Positions 1 through 6,169 are shown, numbered from the stretch's first letter. The stretch is 22,780 nucleotides of DNA from an uncultured Lachnospiraceae bacterium (GCA_900553355.1 USDK01000043.1:1-22780); one strand, 5' to 3'. Notes: generated by a model not told the origin, from the letters alone. Translations and numbers: made by a program.

Positions 1-52
1 TAAGTGACAAGTTTTTATTATTTCACTTGTCTACTTAGAAGGGAGCATATCA
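1..52. mobile_element. Partial insertion-sequence end (IS3-family-like), running off the left edge
   Basis: Positions 14-52 are identical to the reverse complement of 22742-22780. Read outward from position 52 the end is TGATATGCTCCC followed by an AGTAGACA block. This resembles IS150-group IS3 termini, which start with TG, carry a TGC-CCC block and have a GACA block about 20 bases in. That likeness is recalled from family knowledge, not searched. No transposase is visible because the element would continue outside the window. Positions 1-37 also fold into a hairpin of 12 pairs with one bulge. It could instead be the end of another repeat family. Confidence 0.45.
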
Positions 53-118
53 TTTTGCAAAAGTGTACGTCCCGTTTCGCATTTTGCCCTGTCCCTATTT
101 GCATTTTGCCCTGTCCCC
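14..118. repeat. Left copy of the window-flanking inverted repeat
   Basis: Matched blocks shared with the reverse complement of 22684-22780 are: 39 perfect bases (14-52), then AAAGTGTACGTCCC (60-73, after an extra 8 bases here), then TGTCCCTATTTG, then CCCTGTCCC. The blocks are separated by segments of similar length but different sequence. The relation to the right copy is seen directly. Whether it is one element or an insertion sequence nested in a palindromic intergenic repeat is not resolved. Confidence 0.75.
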
Positions 119-122
119 ATTT
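79..122. repeat. Tandem duplication of a 22-bp unit
   Basis: Two adjacent 22-base units, 79-100 and 101-122, differ at one base. Each contains GCATTTTGCCCTGTCCC followed by T or C and ATTT. The duplication lies at the inner edge of the left flanking repeat and supplies part of the promoter for the downstream phosphatase gene. Confidence 0.85.
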
Positions 123-127
123 ATAAT
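99..127 (+). promoter_or_regulatory. Sigma-A promoter built on the repeat edge
   Basis: TTGCAT at 99-104 and TATAAT at 122-127 are separated by exactly 17 bases. The -35 box spans the junction of the two tandem 22-bp units, and the -10 box lies at the repeat/unique junction. Transcription would begin near position 134, pointing into the HAD phosphatase gene. Confidence 0.6.
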
Positions 128-163
128 AAGAGCATGTGGCATGAGAGAAAGGCAGGGGAGAAC

Positions 164-805
164 GTGTATCAATTTTGTTTTTTTGACCTGGATGGTACGA
201 TTACGGATTCGTCTCTGGGAATTACGAATTCGGTGAGATATGCGCTTGGAAAGTTTGGGATCACGGAGCCGGACCGGACGAAGCTGTACCGGTTTATCGG
301 GCCGCCGCTTACGGAGTCGTTCCGGGAGTTTTATGGATTTTCCAGGGAGCGGTGCCAGGAGGCTGTAAGATACTACCGGGAATATTACCGGGAGAAGGGG
401 ATCTATGAAAATCGGGTCTATGACGGGCTGGAAGCGGTGTTAAAACAGCTGAAAGAGGCGGGAAAGCATCTGGTGGTGGCCACGTCTAAGCCGGAGGTCT
501 TTGCCAGGGAGATTATAGGGTATTTCCATCTGGAGCAGTATTTTGAATATGTAGCCGGGATGGAACTGGACGGAGGCCGTGGAACCAAGGCTGAGGTGAT
601 CGAGTATGCTTTGGAGGCATGTGGAATTCAAGACAGGTCCCGTGTGCTGATGATCGGTGACCGGGAACATGATGTGATCGGGGCGAGCAAGGTCGGGATC
701 GACTGCCTTGGGGTTCTCTATGGTTTTGGTACAAGGGAGGAACTTGAACAGGCGGGAGCGTCTGCTATCGCAGATTCTGTAGAGGAAATTCTTCGGTTTG
801 TATAG
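164..805 (+). CDS. HAD-superfamily hydrolase, phosphoglycolate phosphatase-like
   Basis: A 213-residue HAD subfamily IA phosphatase that probably dephosphorylates a small cytosolic metabolite; the substrate cannot be told from sequence. Visible motifs, numbered from the GTG at 164, are DLDGT with nucleophile D8 and acid/base D10, motif II T107/S108 in VATSKP, the motif III lysine near 142, and GDREHD at about 165-170 (metal-binding D166 and D170). A helical C1 cap fills about residues 20-80. GTG 164 is preferred because it follows AGGGGAG, and the product then starts immediately before the first HAD strand as is usual. The alternative ATG at 134 coincides with the predicted transcription start and would be leaderless. 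It is a single gene between the flanking repeat and the ilvN promoter. The family is certain; the name gph or ppaX would be a guess. Confidence 0.85.
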   Translation: MYQFCFFDLDGTITDSSLGITNSVRYALGKFGITEPDRTKLYRFIGPPLTESFREFYGFSRERCQEAVRYYREYYREKGIYENRVYDGLEAVLKQLKEAGKHLVVATSKPEVFAREIIGYFHLEQYFEYVAGMELDGGRGTKAEVIEYALEACGIQDRSRVLMIGDREHDVIGASKVGIDCLGVLYGFGTREELEQAGASAIADSVEEILRFV

Positions 806-865
806 TACATAAGTAATATGAAATATAAAATTTAGAGTAAAATCGGTAAAATTCTGCGAATGGTA

Positions 866-894
866 TTGACAAACCGGGCAGATATTGCTATGAT
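866..894 (+). promoter_or_regulatory. Sigma-A promoter of ilvN-ilvC
   Basis: A perfect TTGACA at 866-871, a 17-base spacer and TATGAT at 889-894, with TGC directly before the -10 (extended -10). The expected start is near 901, giving a leader of about 47 bases. That is too short for a T-box or a classical leader-peptide attenuator, so regulation, if any, must lie at or upstream of the promoter. Confidence 0.8.
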
Positions 895-895
895 T

Positions 896-921
896 AAAAA
901 ACAGAACGCACTCTGTTTTTT
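896..921 (+). terminator. A/T-rich hairpin with T-run straddling the ilvN transcription start
   Basis: Ten perfect pairs (896-905 with 912-921, six-base loop), with a T-run that forms the right arm and continues into ATTTT. Only three pairs are G-C, so it is a weak terminator. Transcripts reading through from the phosphatase gene would form it fully. Transcripts starting near 901 would lack most of the left arm. It may insulate the two units. Confidence 0.45.
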
Positions 922-947
922 ATTTTATACAAAGAAAGAGGTGCAGT

Positions 948-1469
948 ATGAAAAGAGTTTATTCATTATTAGTTGACAACAATCCAGGTGTCTTGAGCCG
1001 GATTTCCGGACTGTTCAGCAGACGGGGCTACAGCATTGACAGTATTACGGCAGGAGTTACTGCAGATCCCAGATTTACCAGGATCACCATCGTAGCCAGC
1101 GGAGACGAACTGATCTTATCTCAGATTGAAAAGCAGGTCCGGAAGCTGGAGGATGTGATCGAGATCAAGGTTCTGGATCCGTCAGAATCGGTATACCGGG
1201 AGCTGATCATGGTCAAGATCCGTGCAGGCAAGGCCGAAAGAGCCGAGATTATATCGGTGGCGGACATTTTCCGTGCAAAGGTCGTGGATGTGGAAAAGGA
1301 CTCCCTGATCGTGGAACTGACAGGGACACAGTCCAAGCTGGATGCTTTCCTGAACCTTCTGGAGGGATATGAGATTCTGGAACTGGCAAGGACCGGCATC
1401 ACAGGACTGAACCGCGGCATCAAGAATGTTACACTGATTGACCAGGATGGAAACATCCAGAAGATCTGA
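948..1469 (+). CDS. ilvN: Acetolactate synthase small (regulatory) subunit
   Basis: A 173-residue regulatory subunit of acetohydroxyacid synthase. It binds the large catalytic subunit IlvB, raises its activity and confers valine feedback inhibition in the first common step of valine, leucine and isoleucine synthesis. An N-terminal ACT domain occupies about residues 3-78, including the VDNNPGVLSRISGLFSRRGY stretch typical of IlvN/IlvH. The C-terminal ALS_ss_C domain follows. Length matches the usual 160-175 residues. The ATG follows GAGGTG-type Shine-Dalgarno bases. It sits 82 bases before ilvC in the same orientation, probably in one operon. The large subunit gene ilvB is not in this window, so the catalytic partner is encoded elsewhere. 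No leader peptide or T-box is seen. Confidence 0.95.
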   Translation: MKRVYSLLVDNNPGVLSRISGLFSRRGYSIDSITAGVTADPRFTRITIVASGDELILSQIEKQVRKLEDVIEIKVLDPSESVYRELIMVKIRAGKAERAEIISVADIFRAKVVDVEKDSLIVELTGTQSKLDAFLNLLEGYEILELARTGITGLNRGIKNVTLIDQDGNIQKI

Positions 1470-1551
1470 TCAGATATTAAATAGAGACAGAATGAGAGGT
1501 TCTGCCGCTGTTTAACAATATAATTCATTTAATGTAGGAGGAATGATACAA

Positions 1552-2571
1552 ATGGCAGCAAAAATTTACTATCAGGAAGACTGTGACTTATCTTTACTGG
1601 AAGGAAAGAAAATTGCAATCATTGGTTACGGAAGTCAGGGACATGCACATGCCCTTAACTTAAAAGAATCCGGATGCGACGTTATCGTTGGTCTGTATGA
1701 AGGAAGCAAATCCTGGGCAAAGGCTGAGGCACAGGGACTGAAGGTATATACAGCAGCAGAGGCTGCAAAGCAGGCAGATATCATCATGATCCTGATCAAC
1801 GATGAGAAGCAGGCAGCAATGTATAAGAAAGACATCGAGCCAAACCTGGAAGAGGGAAATATGCTGATGTTCGCACACGGCTTCTGCATTCACTTCGGAC
1901 AGATCGTACCGCCGGCAAATGTGGACGTTACGATGATCGCACCAAAGGCTCCGGGACACACTGTAAGAAGTGAGTACCTTGCTGGAAAAGGAACTCCATG
2001 TCTGGTAGCAGTAGAGCAGGATTATACAGGAAAAGCTCTTGATATGGCTCTGGCATATGCTCTGGCAATCGGCGGAGCAAGAGCAGGAGTTCTGGAGACT
2101 ACATTCAGAACAGAGACAGAGACAGACCTCTTCGGAGAGCAGGCAGTTCTGTGCGGCGGCGTATGTGCGCTGATGAAGGCTGGATTTGAGACTCTGGTAG
2201 AGGCAGGATACGATCCGAGAAATGCATACTTTGAATGTATCCATGAGATGAAACTGATCGTAGATCTGATCTATGAATCCGGATTCGGCGGAATGAGATA
2301 TTCTATCTCCAACACTGCTGAATATGGCGACTATATCACAGGTCCAAAGATCATCACAGAAGATACCAAGAAAGCCATGAAGAAGATCCTGTCAGACATC
2401 CAGGACGGTACTTTCGCAAAAGACTTCCTGTTAGAGATGTCCGATGCAGGCGGACGCGCTCACTTCCGCGCACTGAGAAAGCTTGCAAGCGAGCATCAGA
2501 TGGAAAAAGTCGGAAAAGAAGTCAGAAGCCTTTACAGCTGGAGCGATTCCGACAAACTGATCAACAACTAA
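1552..2571 (+). CDS. ilvC: Ketol-acid reductoisomerase (class I)
   Basis: A 339-residue class I KARI that converts acetolactate or acetohydroxybutyrate to the dihydroxy acids with Mg2+ and a reduced nicotinamide cofactor. The Rossmann motif GYGSQG is at 25-30. Metal and substrate residues expected of the family are present: D192 and E196 in TDLFGEQ, E228 and E232 in ECIHEMK, and S253 in YSISNTAEYGD. The cofactor loop after strand 2 reads GLYEGSKSW (47-55), lacking the arginine usual in NADPH-type GLR loops. The ATG at 1552 is chosen because AGGAGG at 1536-1541 lies 10 bases upstream; an in-frame ATG at 1543 would be only one base from it. Second gene of the ilvN operon, followed by a strong terminator. 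Confidence 0.96.
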   Translation: MAAKIYYQEDCDLSLLEGKKIAIIGYGSQGHAHALNLKESGCDVIVGLYEGSKSWAKAEAQGLKVYTAAEAAKQADIIMILINDEKQAAMYKKDIEPNLEEGNMLMFAHGFCIHFGQIVPPANVDVTMIAPKAPGHTVRSEYLAGKGTPCLVAVEQDYTGKALDMALAYALAIGGARAGVLETTFRTETETDLFGEQAVLCGGVCALMKAGFETLVEAGYDPRNAYFECIHEMKLIVDLIYESGFGGMRYSISNTAEYGDYITGPKIITEDTKKAMKKILSDIQDGTFAKDFLLEMSDAGGRAHFRALRKLASEHQMEKVGKEVRSLYSWSDSDKLINN

Positions 2572-2591
2572 TCTGTTTTACATGGGATATT

Positions 2592-2637
2592 ACAATGCCG
2601 CAGCAGAAAATGCAAATCTGTTGCGGCATTGTTTTTT
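2592..2637 (+). terminator. Rho-independent terminator after ilvC
   Basis: A 15-bp stem (2592-2606 with 2618-2632, one G-T wobble) around an 11-base loop, followed by a run of T to 2637. It ends the ilvN-ilvC transcript 20 bases after the ilvC stop. Confidence 0.9.
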
Positions 2638-2649
2638 GCATGCTAAAAT
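2621..2649 (+). promoter_or_regulatory. Possible promoter overlapping the ilvC terminator
   Basis: TTGCGG at 2621-2626 in the right arm of the terminator and TAAAAT at 2644-2649, about 17 bases apart. The spacing is right and the -10 is fair. The phosphoribosyltransferase-like gene needs its own promoter after a strong terminator, but the -35 match is only moderate. Confidence 0.35.
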
Positions 2650-2686
2650 GAAAGACAGGAAAATAAAAAAGAGAGGAGGAGAACGG

Positions 2687-3340
2687 ATGAACAGCAGGAT
2701 AGAAGAGATGGCGGATCTAAGGTCGGCGAAAAACCCGAAGGCGCGGATCAAAATCCTGAAAGGTCATTTTGCAACCAGCCATTCCCATCTGAACACCTAT
2801 ATCGACATGTCTACGGTAAAGACAAGACATAATAACGCCAGAGAAGCGGCGAAGGTACTGGCAGAGGAATATCTGACCAACACCTATGTAAATACGATCG
2901 TATGTCTGGATGAGACAGAAGTAGTAGGGACTTTTCTGGCAGAGCAGCTGGCAGACACCAGTCAGATGTCTCTGAGCACCGGTAATAACATCTCTGTTAT
3001 CACACCGGAATATCATTCCATGGGACAGATGCTGTTCCGGGATAATAAACAGCGGATGGTAAAGGATCAGCAGGTGATGATCCTGGCGGCTTCTGTGACA
3101 ACCGGGAAGACGATCATGAGAGCCATTGAGTCGGTGCTGTATTATGGGGGAACGGTCTGTGCGGTCTGCGCCATCTTCAGCGCGGTAACGAAGGTGGCGG
3201 GAATGGAGATTAAGACCATCTTCACCAGCAGGGATCTGCCGGATTACAGAGCTTACGAGCCGGTAGACTGTCCGATGTGCCGGGAAGGCAGGAGGGTGGA
3301 AGCCATCGTTAACAGCTTTGGATATTCGGAGTTGAAATAA
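2687..3340 (+). CDS. Orotate phosphoribosyltransferase-like protein with altered PRPP loop
   Basis: A 217-residue protein of the type I phosphoribosyltransferase fold, close in layout to PyrE-like proteins. The would-be PRPP loop is VMILAASVTTGKT at 130-142: the TTG part is conserved, but the two acidic residues that normally precede it (as in VDDVITTGGS) are alanines A134/A135. A CPMC pair at 195-198 near the C terminus could bind metal or form a disulfide. The ATG at 2687 has GAGGAGG 8-14 bases upstream; an in-frame extension to 2582 would run through the ilvC terminator and is rejected. It is monocistronic, with a terminator on each side. Family-level assignment is fair. Catalytic activity and substrate are open: it could be a true enzyme with a variant site or a PRPP/nucleotide-sensing regulator. 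Neighbours give no pathway clue. Confidence 0.75.
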   Translation: MNSRIEEMADLRSAKNPKARIKILKGHFATSHSHLNTYIDMSTVKTRHNNAREAAKVLAEEYLTNTYVNTIVCLDETEVVGTFLAEQLADTSQMSLSTGNNISVITPEYHSMGQMLFRDNKQRMVKDQQVMILAASVTTGKTIMRAIESVLYYGGTVCAVCAIFSAVTKVAGMEIKTIFTSRDLPDYRAYEPVDCPMCREGRRVEAIVNSFGYSELK

Positions 3341-3349
3341 AATGGCAAC

Positions 3350-3384
3350 AAAAAAACAGCCAGTGACGGATTGGCTGTTTTTTT
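3350..3384. terminator. Bidirectional terminator between the phosphoribosyltransferase and rpsT genes
   Basis: A 13-bp perfect stem (3350-3362 with 3372-3384) with A7 at one foot and T7 at the other, core CAGCCA/TGGCTG, 9-base loop. It is placed between convergent genes so that it can stop transcription from both. Confidence 0.9.
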
Positions 3385-3405
3385 ATGCATTCATGTCATT
3401 TATGA

Positions 3406-3669
3406 TTAAGCGATTCCATTGACAGCTTTTGCCAGACGAGAAATCTTTCTGGAGCAGGTGTTTTTATGGTAAACTCCCTTGCTTCCAGCTTTGTTGATCT
3501 CTACAGTTGCAGCTTTCAGCGCTGCTTTTGCTGCTTCAACATCCTTGTTTGCAACAGCTGTCTCAACTTTCTTTACGCAAGTCTTAACCTTGGATTTGAT
3601 TGCCTTGTTTCTGGCAGCTTTTGTTTCGTTTACTAAGATTCTCTTCTTTGCAGATTTGATATTAGCCAA
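3406..3669 (-). CDS. rpsT: 30S ribosomal protein S20, TTG start
   Basis: An 87-residue, lysine/alanine-rich helical protein that binds the 16S rRNA 5' domain early in 30S assembly. The N terminus MANIKSAKKRI and the C-terminal HKNTCSRKISRLAKAVNGIA are typical of S20, and the length equals that of E. coli S20. On the minus strand GGAGGT (3677-3682) is followed after 7 bases by TTG at 3669-3667, giving MANIKS. The in-frame GTG at 3678 overlaps the Shine-Dalgarno sequence and is rejected. It is the only minus-strand gene in the window. The promoter and an 85-base structured leader lie upstream at 3670-3790. Confidence 0.96.
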   Translation of the reverse strand: MANIKSAKKRILVNETKAARNKAIKSKVKTCVKKVETAVANKDVEAAKAALKAATVEINKAGSKGVYHKNTCSRKISRLAKAVNGIA

Positions 3670-3755
3670 TTTGTCCACCTCCGATATCGTGTATTTCGAT
3701 TTGTATCGATTGCCAGTTCGTTAGATCCGGACACGGACGTTCTAACGAAACATAC
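3670..3755 (-). promoter_or_regulatory. Structured rpsT leader, candidate S20 autoregulatory RNA
   Basis: The leader holds a perfect 9-bp stem (3717-3725 with 3741-3749) enclosing a 4-bp inner stem (3726-3729 with 3734-3737). Short CGAT/ATCG complementarities follow near the Shine-Dalgarno sequence. I know of no named S20 leader family to place it in. S20 autoregulation at a UUG start is established in E. coli, so the role proposed here is inference. Confidence 0.45.
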
Positions 3756-3761
3756 TAGTTT

Positions 3762-3790
3762 ATTTTAGGACAGAGATTGATTTCTGTCAA
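3762..3790 (-). promoter_or_regulatory. Sigma-A promoter of rpsT
   Basis: On the minus strand a perfect TTGACA (3790-3785), a 17-base spacer and TAAAAT (3767-3762). The start is expected near 3755, about 85 bases before the TTG start codon. Strength fits a ribosomal protein gene. Confidence 0.8.
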
Positions 3791-3845
3791 TACATATTTC
3801 TCGAATTATTGCAAAAACTAGCAAATAAAATGACAGGAAACGAGG

Positions 3846-4838
3846 ATGAGAGGAATGATCGAGAAGTATAGTATCCGGACAGACCTGGCTCTGGAACAAA
3901 AAGAACGGTTTGAAGCAGACAATGTGGAGATTCCCGGGGTGATCCTGGAAGAGCATCAGGATGAAGAACGGGAAATTAAGATTACCACTGTGAAGATCGA
4001 GACAGAAAACGGGGCAAAGATCATGAAAAAACCGGTGGGAACCTATGTGACGATGGAGGCTCCAGGTATGGCGGTTCCAGATGAAGATTACCACAGGGAG
4101 ATTGCAGAGGAACTGTCCAGGTATTTAAGACGGTTCCTTAAAACGGACGATAGAAAAAAAGATTATTCCGTCCTGGTGGCCGGACTTGGCAACCGTAAGG
4201 TGACGCCGGATGCTCTGGGACCTTACGTGGTAGATAATCTGAATATTTCCAGACATATCGTAAAAGAATATGGAAAATATGCCATGGGGGAAGAGAAAGT
4301 ACAGATGGTAAGTGCAATGGTACCCGGAGTCATGGGACAGACCGGCATGGAGACGGTGGAGATCATCCGGGGGATCGTGAAAGAAACGAAGCCGGATCTT
4401 TTGATCGTCATCGATGCCCTGGCTGCCCGCAGCTCCCGGAGACTGAACCGGACGATTCAGATCAGTGACGCGGGGATCCATCCGGGATCCGGAGTGGGAA
4501 ATTATCGAAACGGTATTACCAGAGAAACAGTGGGGATACCAGTGATTGCCATTGGGGTGCCGACAGTGGTGGATGCGGCAACCATTGTGAATGATACGAT
4601 GGAGAATCTGATCCGGGCGCTGGAAAGCTCCGAAACCCTGCGCGGCGTAGGCGTTGTGCTTCAGGGATATAATGCGGCAGAGAAATACGAACTGGTCAAA
4701 GAACTGATCTCACCTCATCTGCATGGACTTTTTGTGACGCCAAAAGATATTGACGAGACGGTAAAACGAATCAGTTATACCATTTCGGAGGCACTAAATC
4801 AATTGTTTTCTCCCGGACATGCTCATAATCCATCATAA
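3846..4838 (+). CDS. gpr: Germination protease (SASP-degrading endopeptidase GPR)
   Basis: A 330-residue spore protease of the GPR (A25) family. It is made as an inactive zymogen in the forespore and degrades the small acid-soluble DNA-binding proteins when spores germinate. Near the N terminus YSIRTDLA matches the family's autocleavage region, so residues up to D13 are probably the propeptide. The two aspartates needed in Bacillus GPR have counterparts in TPDALGP (D122) and VIDALAAR (D190). Length is slightly below the Bacillus enzymes. The start could be ATG 3846 (ACAGGA 7 bases upstream) or ATG 3855 (GAGG 9 bases upstream). It lies divergent from rpsT and 46 bases before spoIIP, an arrangement common in spore formers. 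No convincing sigma-F or sigma-G promoter could be assigned. Confidence 0.95.
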   Translation: MRGMIEKYSIRTDLALEQKERFEADNVEIPGVILEEHQDEEREIKITTVKIETENGAKIMKKPVGTYVTMEAPGMAVPDEDYHREIAEELSRYLRRFLKTDDRKKDYSVLVAGLGNRKVTPDALGPYVVDNLNISRHIVKEYGKYAMGEEKVQMVSAMVPGVMGQTGMETVEIIRGIVKETKPDLLIVIDALAARSSRRLNRTIQISDAGIHPGSGVGNYRNGITRETVGIPVIAIGVPTVVDAATIVNDTMENLIRALESSETLRGVGVVLQGYNAAEKYELVKELISPHLHGLFVTPKDIDETVKRISYTISEALNQLFSPGHAHNPS

Positions 4839-4851
4839 GATCTCATATAGT
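4823..4851 (+). promoter_or_regulatory. Candidate sigma-E promoter for spoIIP
   Basis: TCATAAT at 4823-4829 and CATATAGT at 4844-4851 with a 14-base spacer resemble the sigma-E consensus (GCATATT and CATACANT). spoIIP is a sigma-E gene in Bacillus subtilis. The boxes overlap the end of gpr. Predicted start near 4858. Confidence 0.35.
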
Positions 4852-4873
4852 GTTAAGACATGAGAGGGAAAGA

Positions 4874-4888
4874 ATGGTGATAGAGTGA
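4874..4888 (+). CDS. Four-codon leader ORF overlapping the spoIIP start
   Basis: ATG GTG ATA GAG TGA. GAGAGGG at 4862-4868 lies 5 bases upstream, ideal for this ATG but about 17 bases from the spoIIP GTG. The TGA stop overlaps the spoIIP start as GTGA (4885-4888), the classic layout for termination-reinitiation coupling. It may be chance; there is no direct evidence of translation. Confidence 0.35.
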   Translation: MVIE

Positions 4889-6075
4889 GCAGAAAACACC
4901 GGGTCAACAGGCTTTTGATACTGGGCACAGGATGTATCCTGGGAATCTATGCCTGTATCAACCTTTCCGGGGTACAGGCAGACCAGATCTCCGGAAAGGC
5001 TTTGGGCGAGATCAGTCAGATTATTCTCAGTGAGGCGGCGAAAACTTATCTGACAGGTATGACCTATCAGAAAGGAGAGAAGGAAACGGCCGGTGCCTGG
5101 ATCGCAGGAAAGGCAATGGATCTGATCCCCATCGGGACTTATGCGGTGGGAAGACTGTCTGTGGATACCGATGTGGAGGATGGAGAAACCTATGAAAAAA
5201 TCCTGGCTCAGCAGGAGAACGATGAAAATGCAGTGGACGAGAACGGCAACCTGATCGGAGAGGATAAAAATCCGTCAGCCAGTGTCGAGACGTCAGCGCC
5301 GGCAATCGACACATCCATGGAAAAGCTGTCCAATTATGAATATCTCCTGGGAAATTTTTATACGGTGGACAGCAGTACCATGGCGGATCCGGAACTTCTT
5401 AACGCGCAGAAGCTTCTGGGAAAAGATCTGAAGATTGATGAAAATGCCAAAGGCCCGAAGATTCTGATCTATCATACTCATTCCCAGGAGACCTTTGCAG
5501 ATTCTGTACCGGGAGACACCAGTACCTCCATCCTTGGAATCGGGGAATACTTATCCCAGCTTTTGAATGAGACTTACGGGATCGAGACAATGCATCACCA
5601 GGGGGTCTATGATCTGATTGACGGGAAACTGGACCGCAGCATGGCGTATCAGCTTGCCGAGCCGGAGATTGCAAAGATCCTGGAAGAGAATCCCAGTATC
5701 GAAGTGGTGATCGATCTGCACCGGGACGGGGTAGCGGAAGGAACACATCTGGTGACAGATATCAATGGAAAGCCGACGGCGCAGATCATGTTTTTCAACG
5801 GTTTAAGCCGCAGCAGGGCCAACGGAGAGATCGGATATCTTGCAAATCCCTATATCGAGGATAATCTGGCTTTTTCTCTGCAGATGCAGATCGCAGCCAC
5901 ACAGAAGTATCCGGGATTTACCAGGCACATTTACCTGCGTGCCTACCGGTATAATATGCATCTGGCACCCAAAACTCTTTTGATCGAAGCCGGAGCACAG
6001 ACCAATACGGTGGAAGAAATGAGAAATGCCATGGAAGTGCTGGCAGACACACTAGATTCTGTGCTTACCGGATAA
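4885..6075 (+). CDS. spoIIP: Stage II sporulation protein P, peptidoglycan hydrolase
   Basis: A 396-residue membrane-anchored amidase/endopeptidase that works with SpoIID and SpoIIM to degrade septal peptidoglycan during forespore engulfment. One N-terminal membrane segment (about residues 8-28) follows a basic start, so the enzyme domain faces outward. A low-complexity acidic linker (about 95-145) precedes the catalytic domain. Visible active-site motifs are IYHTHSQETF (H197, H199), VIDLHRDG (H279) and LLIEAGAQTNT (E368), matching the zinc/catalytic residues described for Bacillus SpoIIP. The only start giving the full membrane anchor is GTG 4885, which lacks a well-spaced Shine-Dalgarno sequence and overlaps a four-codon ORF. 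It follows gpr by 46 bases; the pair belongs to sporulation and is unrelated to the topoisomerase genes after it. Confidence 0.94.
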   Translation: MSRKHRVNRLLILGTGCILGIYACINLSGVQADQISGKALGEISQIILSEAAKTYLTGMTYQKGEKETAGAWIAGKAMDLIPIGTYAVGRLSVDTDVEDGETYEKILAQQENDENAVDENGNLIGEDKNPSASVETSAPAIDTSMEKLSNYEYLLGNFYTVDSSTMADPELLNAQKLLGKDLKIDENAKGPKILIYHTHSQETFADSVPGDTSTSILGIGEYLSQLLNETYGIETMHHQGVYDLIDGKLDRSMAYQLAEPEIAKILEENPSIEVVIDLHRDGVAEGTHLVTDINGKPTAQIMFFNGLSRSRANGEIGYLANPYIEDNLAFSLQMQIAATQKYPGFTRHIYLRAYRYNMHLAPKTLLIEAGAQTNTVEEMRNAMEVLADTLDSVLTG

Positions 6076-6082
6076 AATGTGT

Positions 6083-6111
6083 TTGATTCACACCACATTT
6101 TGTGCTAAGAT
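6083..6111 (+). promoter_or_regulatory. Extended -10 promoter of the topoisomerase operon
   Basis: TTGATT at 6083-6088, a 17-base spacer and TGC-TAAGAT with the -10 at 6106-6111. The start is near 6118. An 8-bp inverted repeat (6074-6081 with 6094-6101) overlaps the spoIIP stop and the promoter spacer. It is a weak candidate terminator for spoIIP. Confidence 0.6.
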
Positions 6112-6169
6112 AGGTGCAGTATGGCAAAGTATGCCTGCCGGAAGGTTTGGAAAGAAAGGAAAACGTGTG

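Noticed and set aside
1519..1524. TATAAT before ilvC as an internal promoter
   Set aside because: The -35 position (GAGGTT) is a poor match and the -10 lies close to the ilvC ribosome binding site; co-transcription with ilvN is simpler.
2582..2686. Extended N terminus of the phosphoribosyltransferase-like protein
   Set aside because: The extension would be encoded by the ilvC terminator hairpin, and an excellent ribosome binding site precedes ATG 2687.
3751..3757. CATACTA as a sigma-G type -10 box for gpr
   Set aside because: The box matches, but no acceptable -35 (GHATR-like) lies 17-18 bases upstream, and the bases coincide with the transcription start region of rpsT on the other strand.
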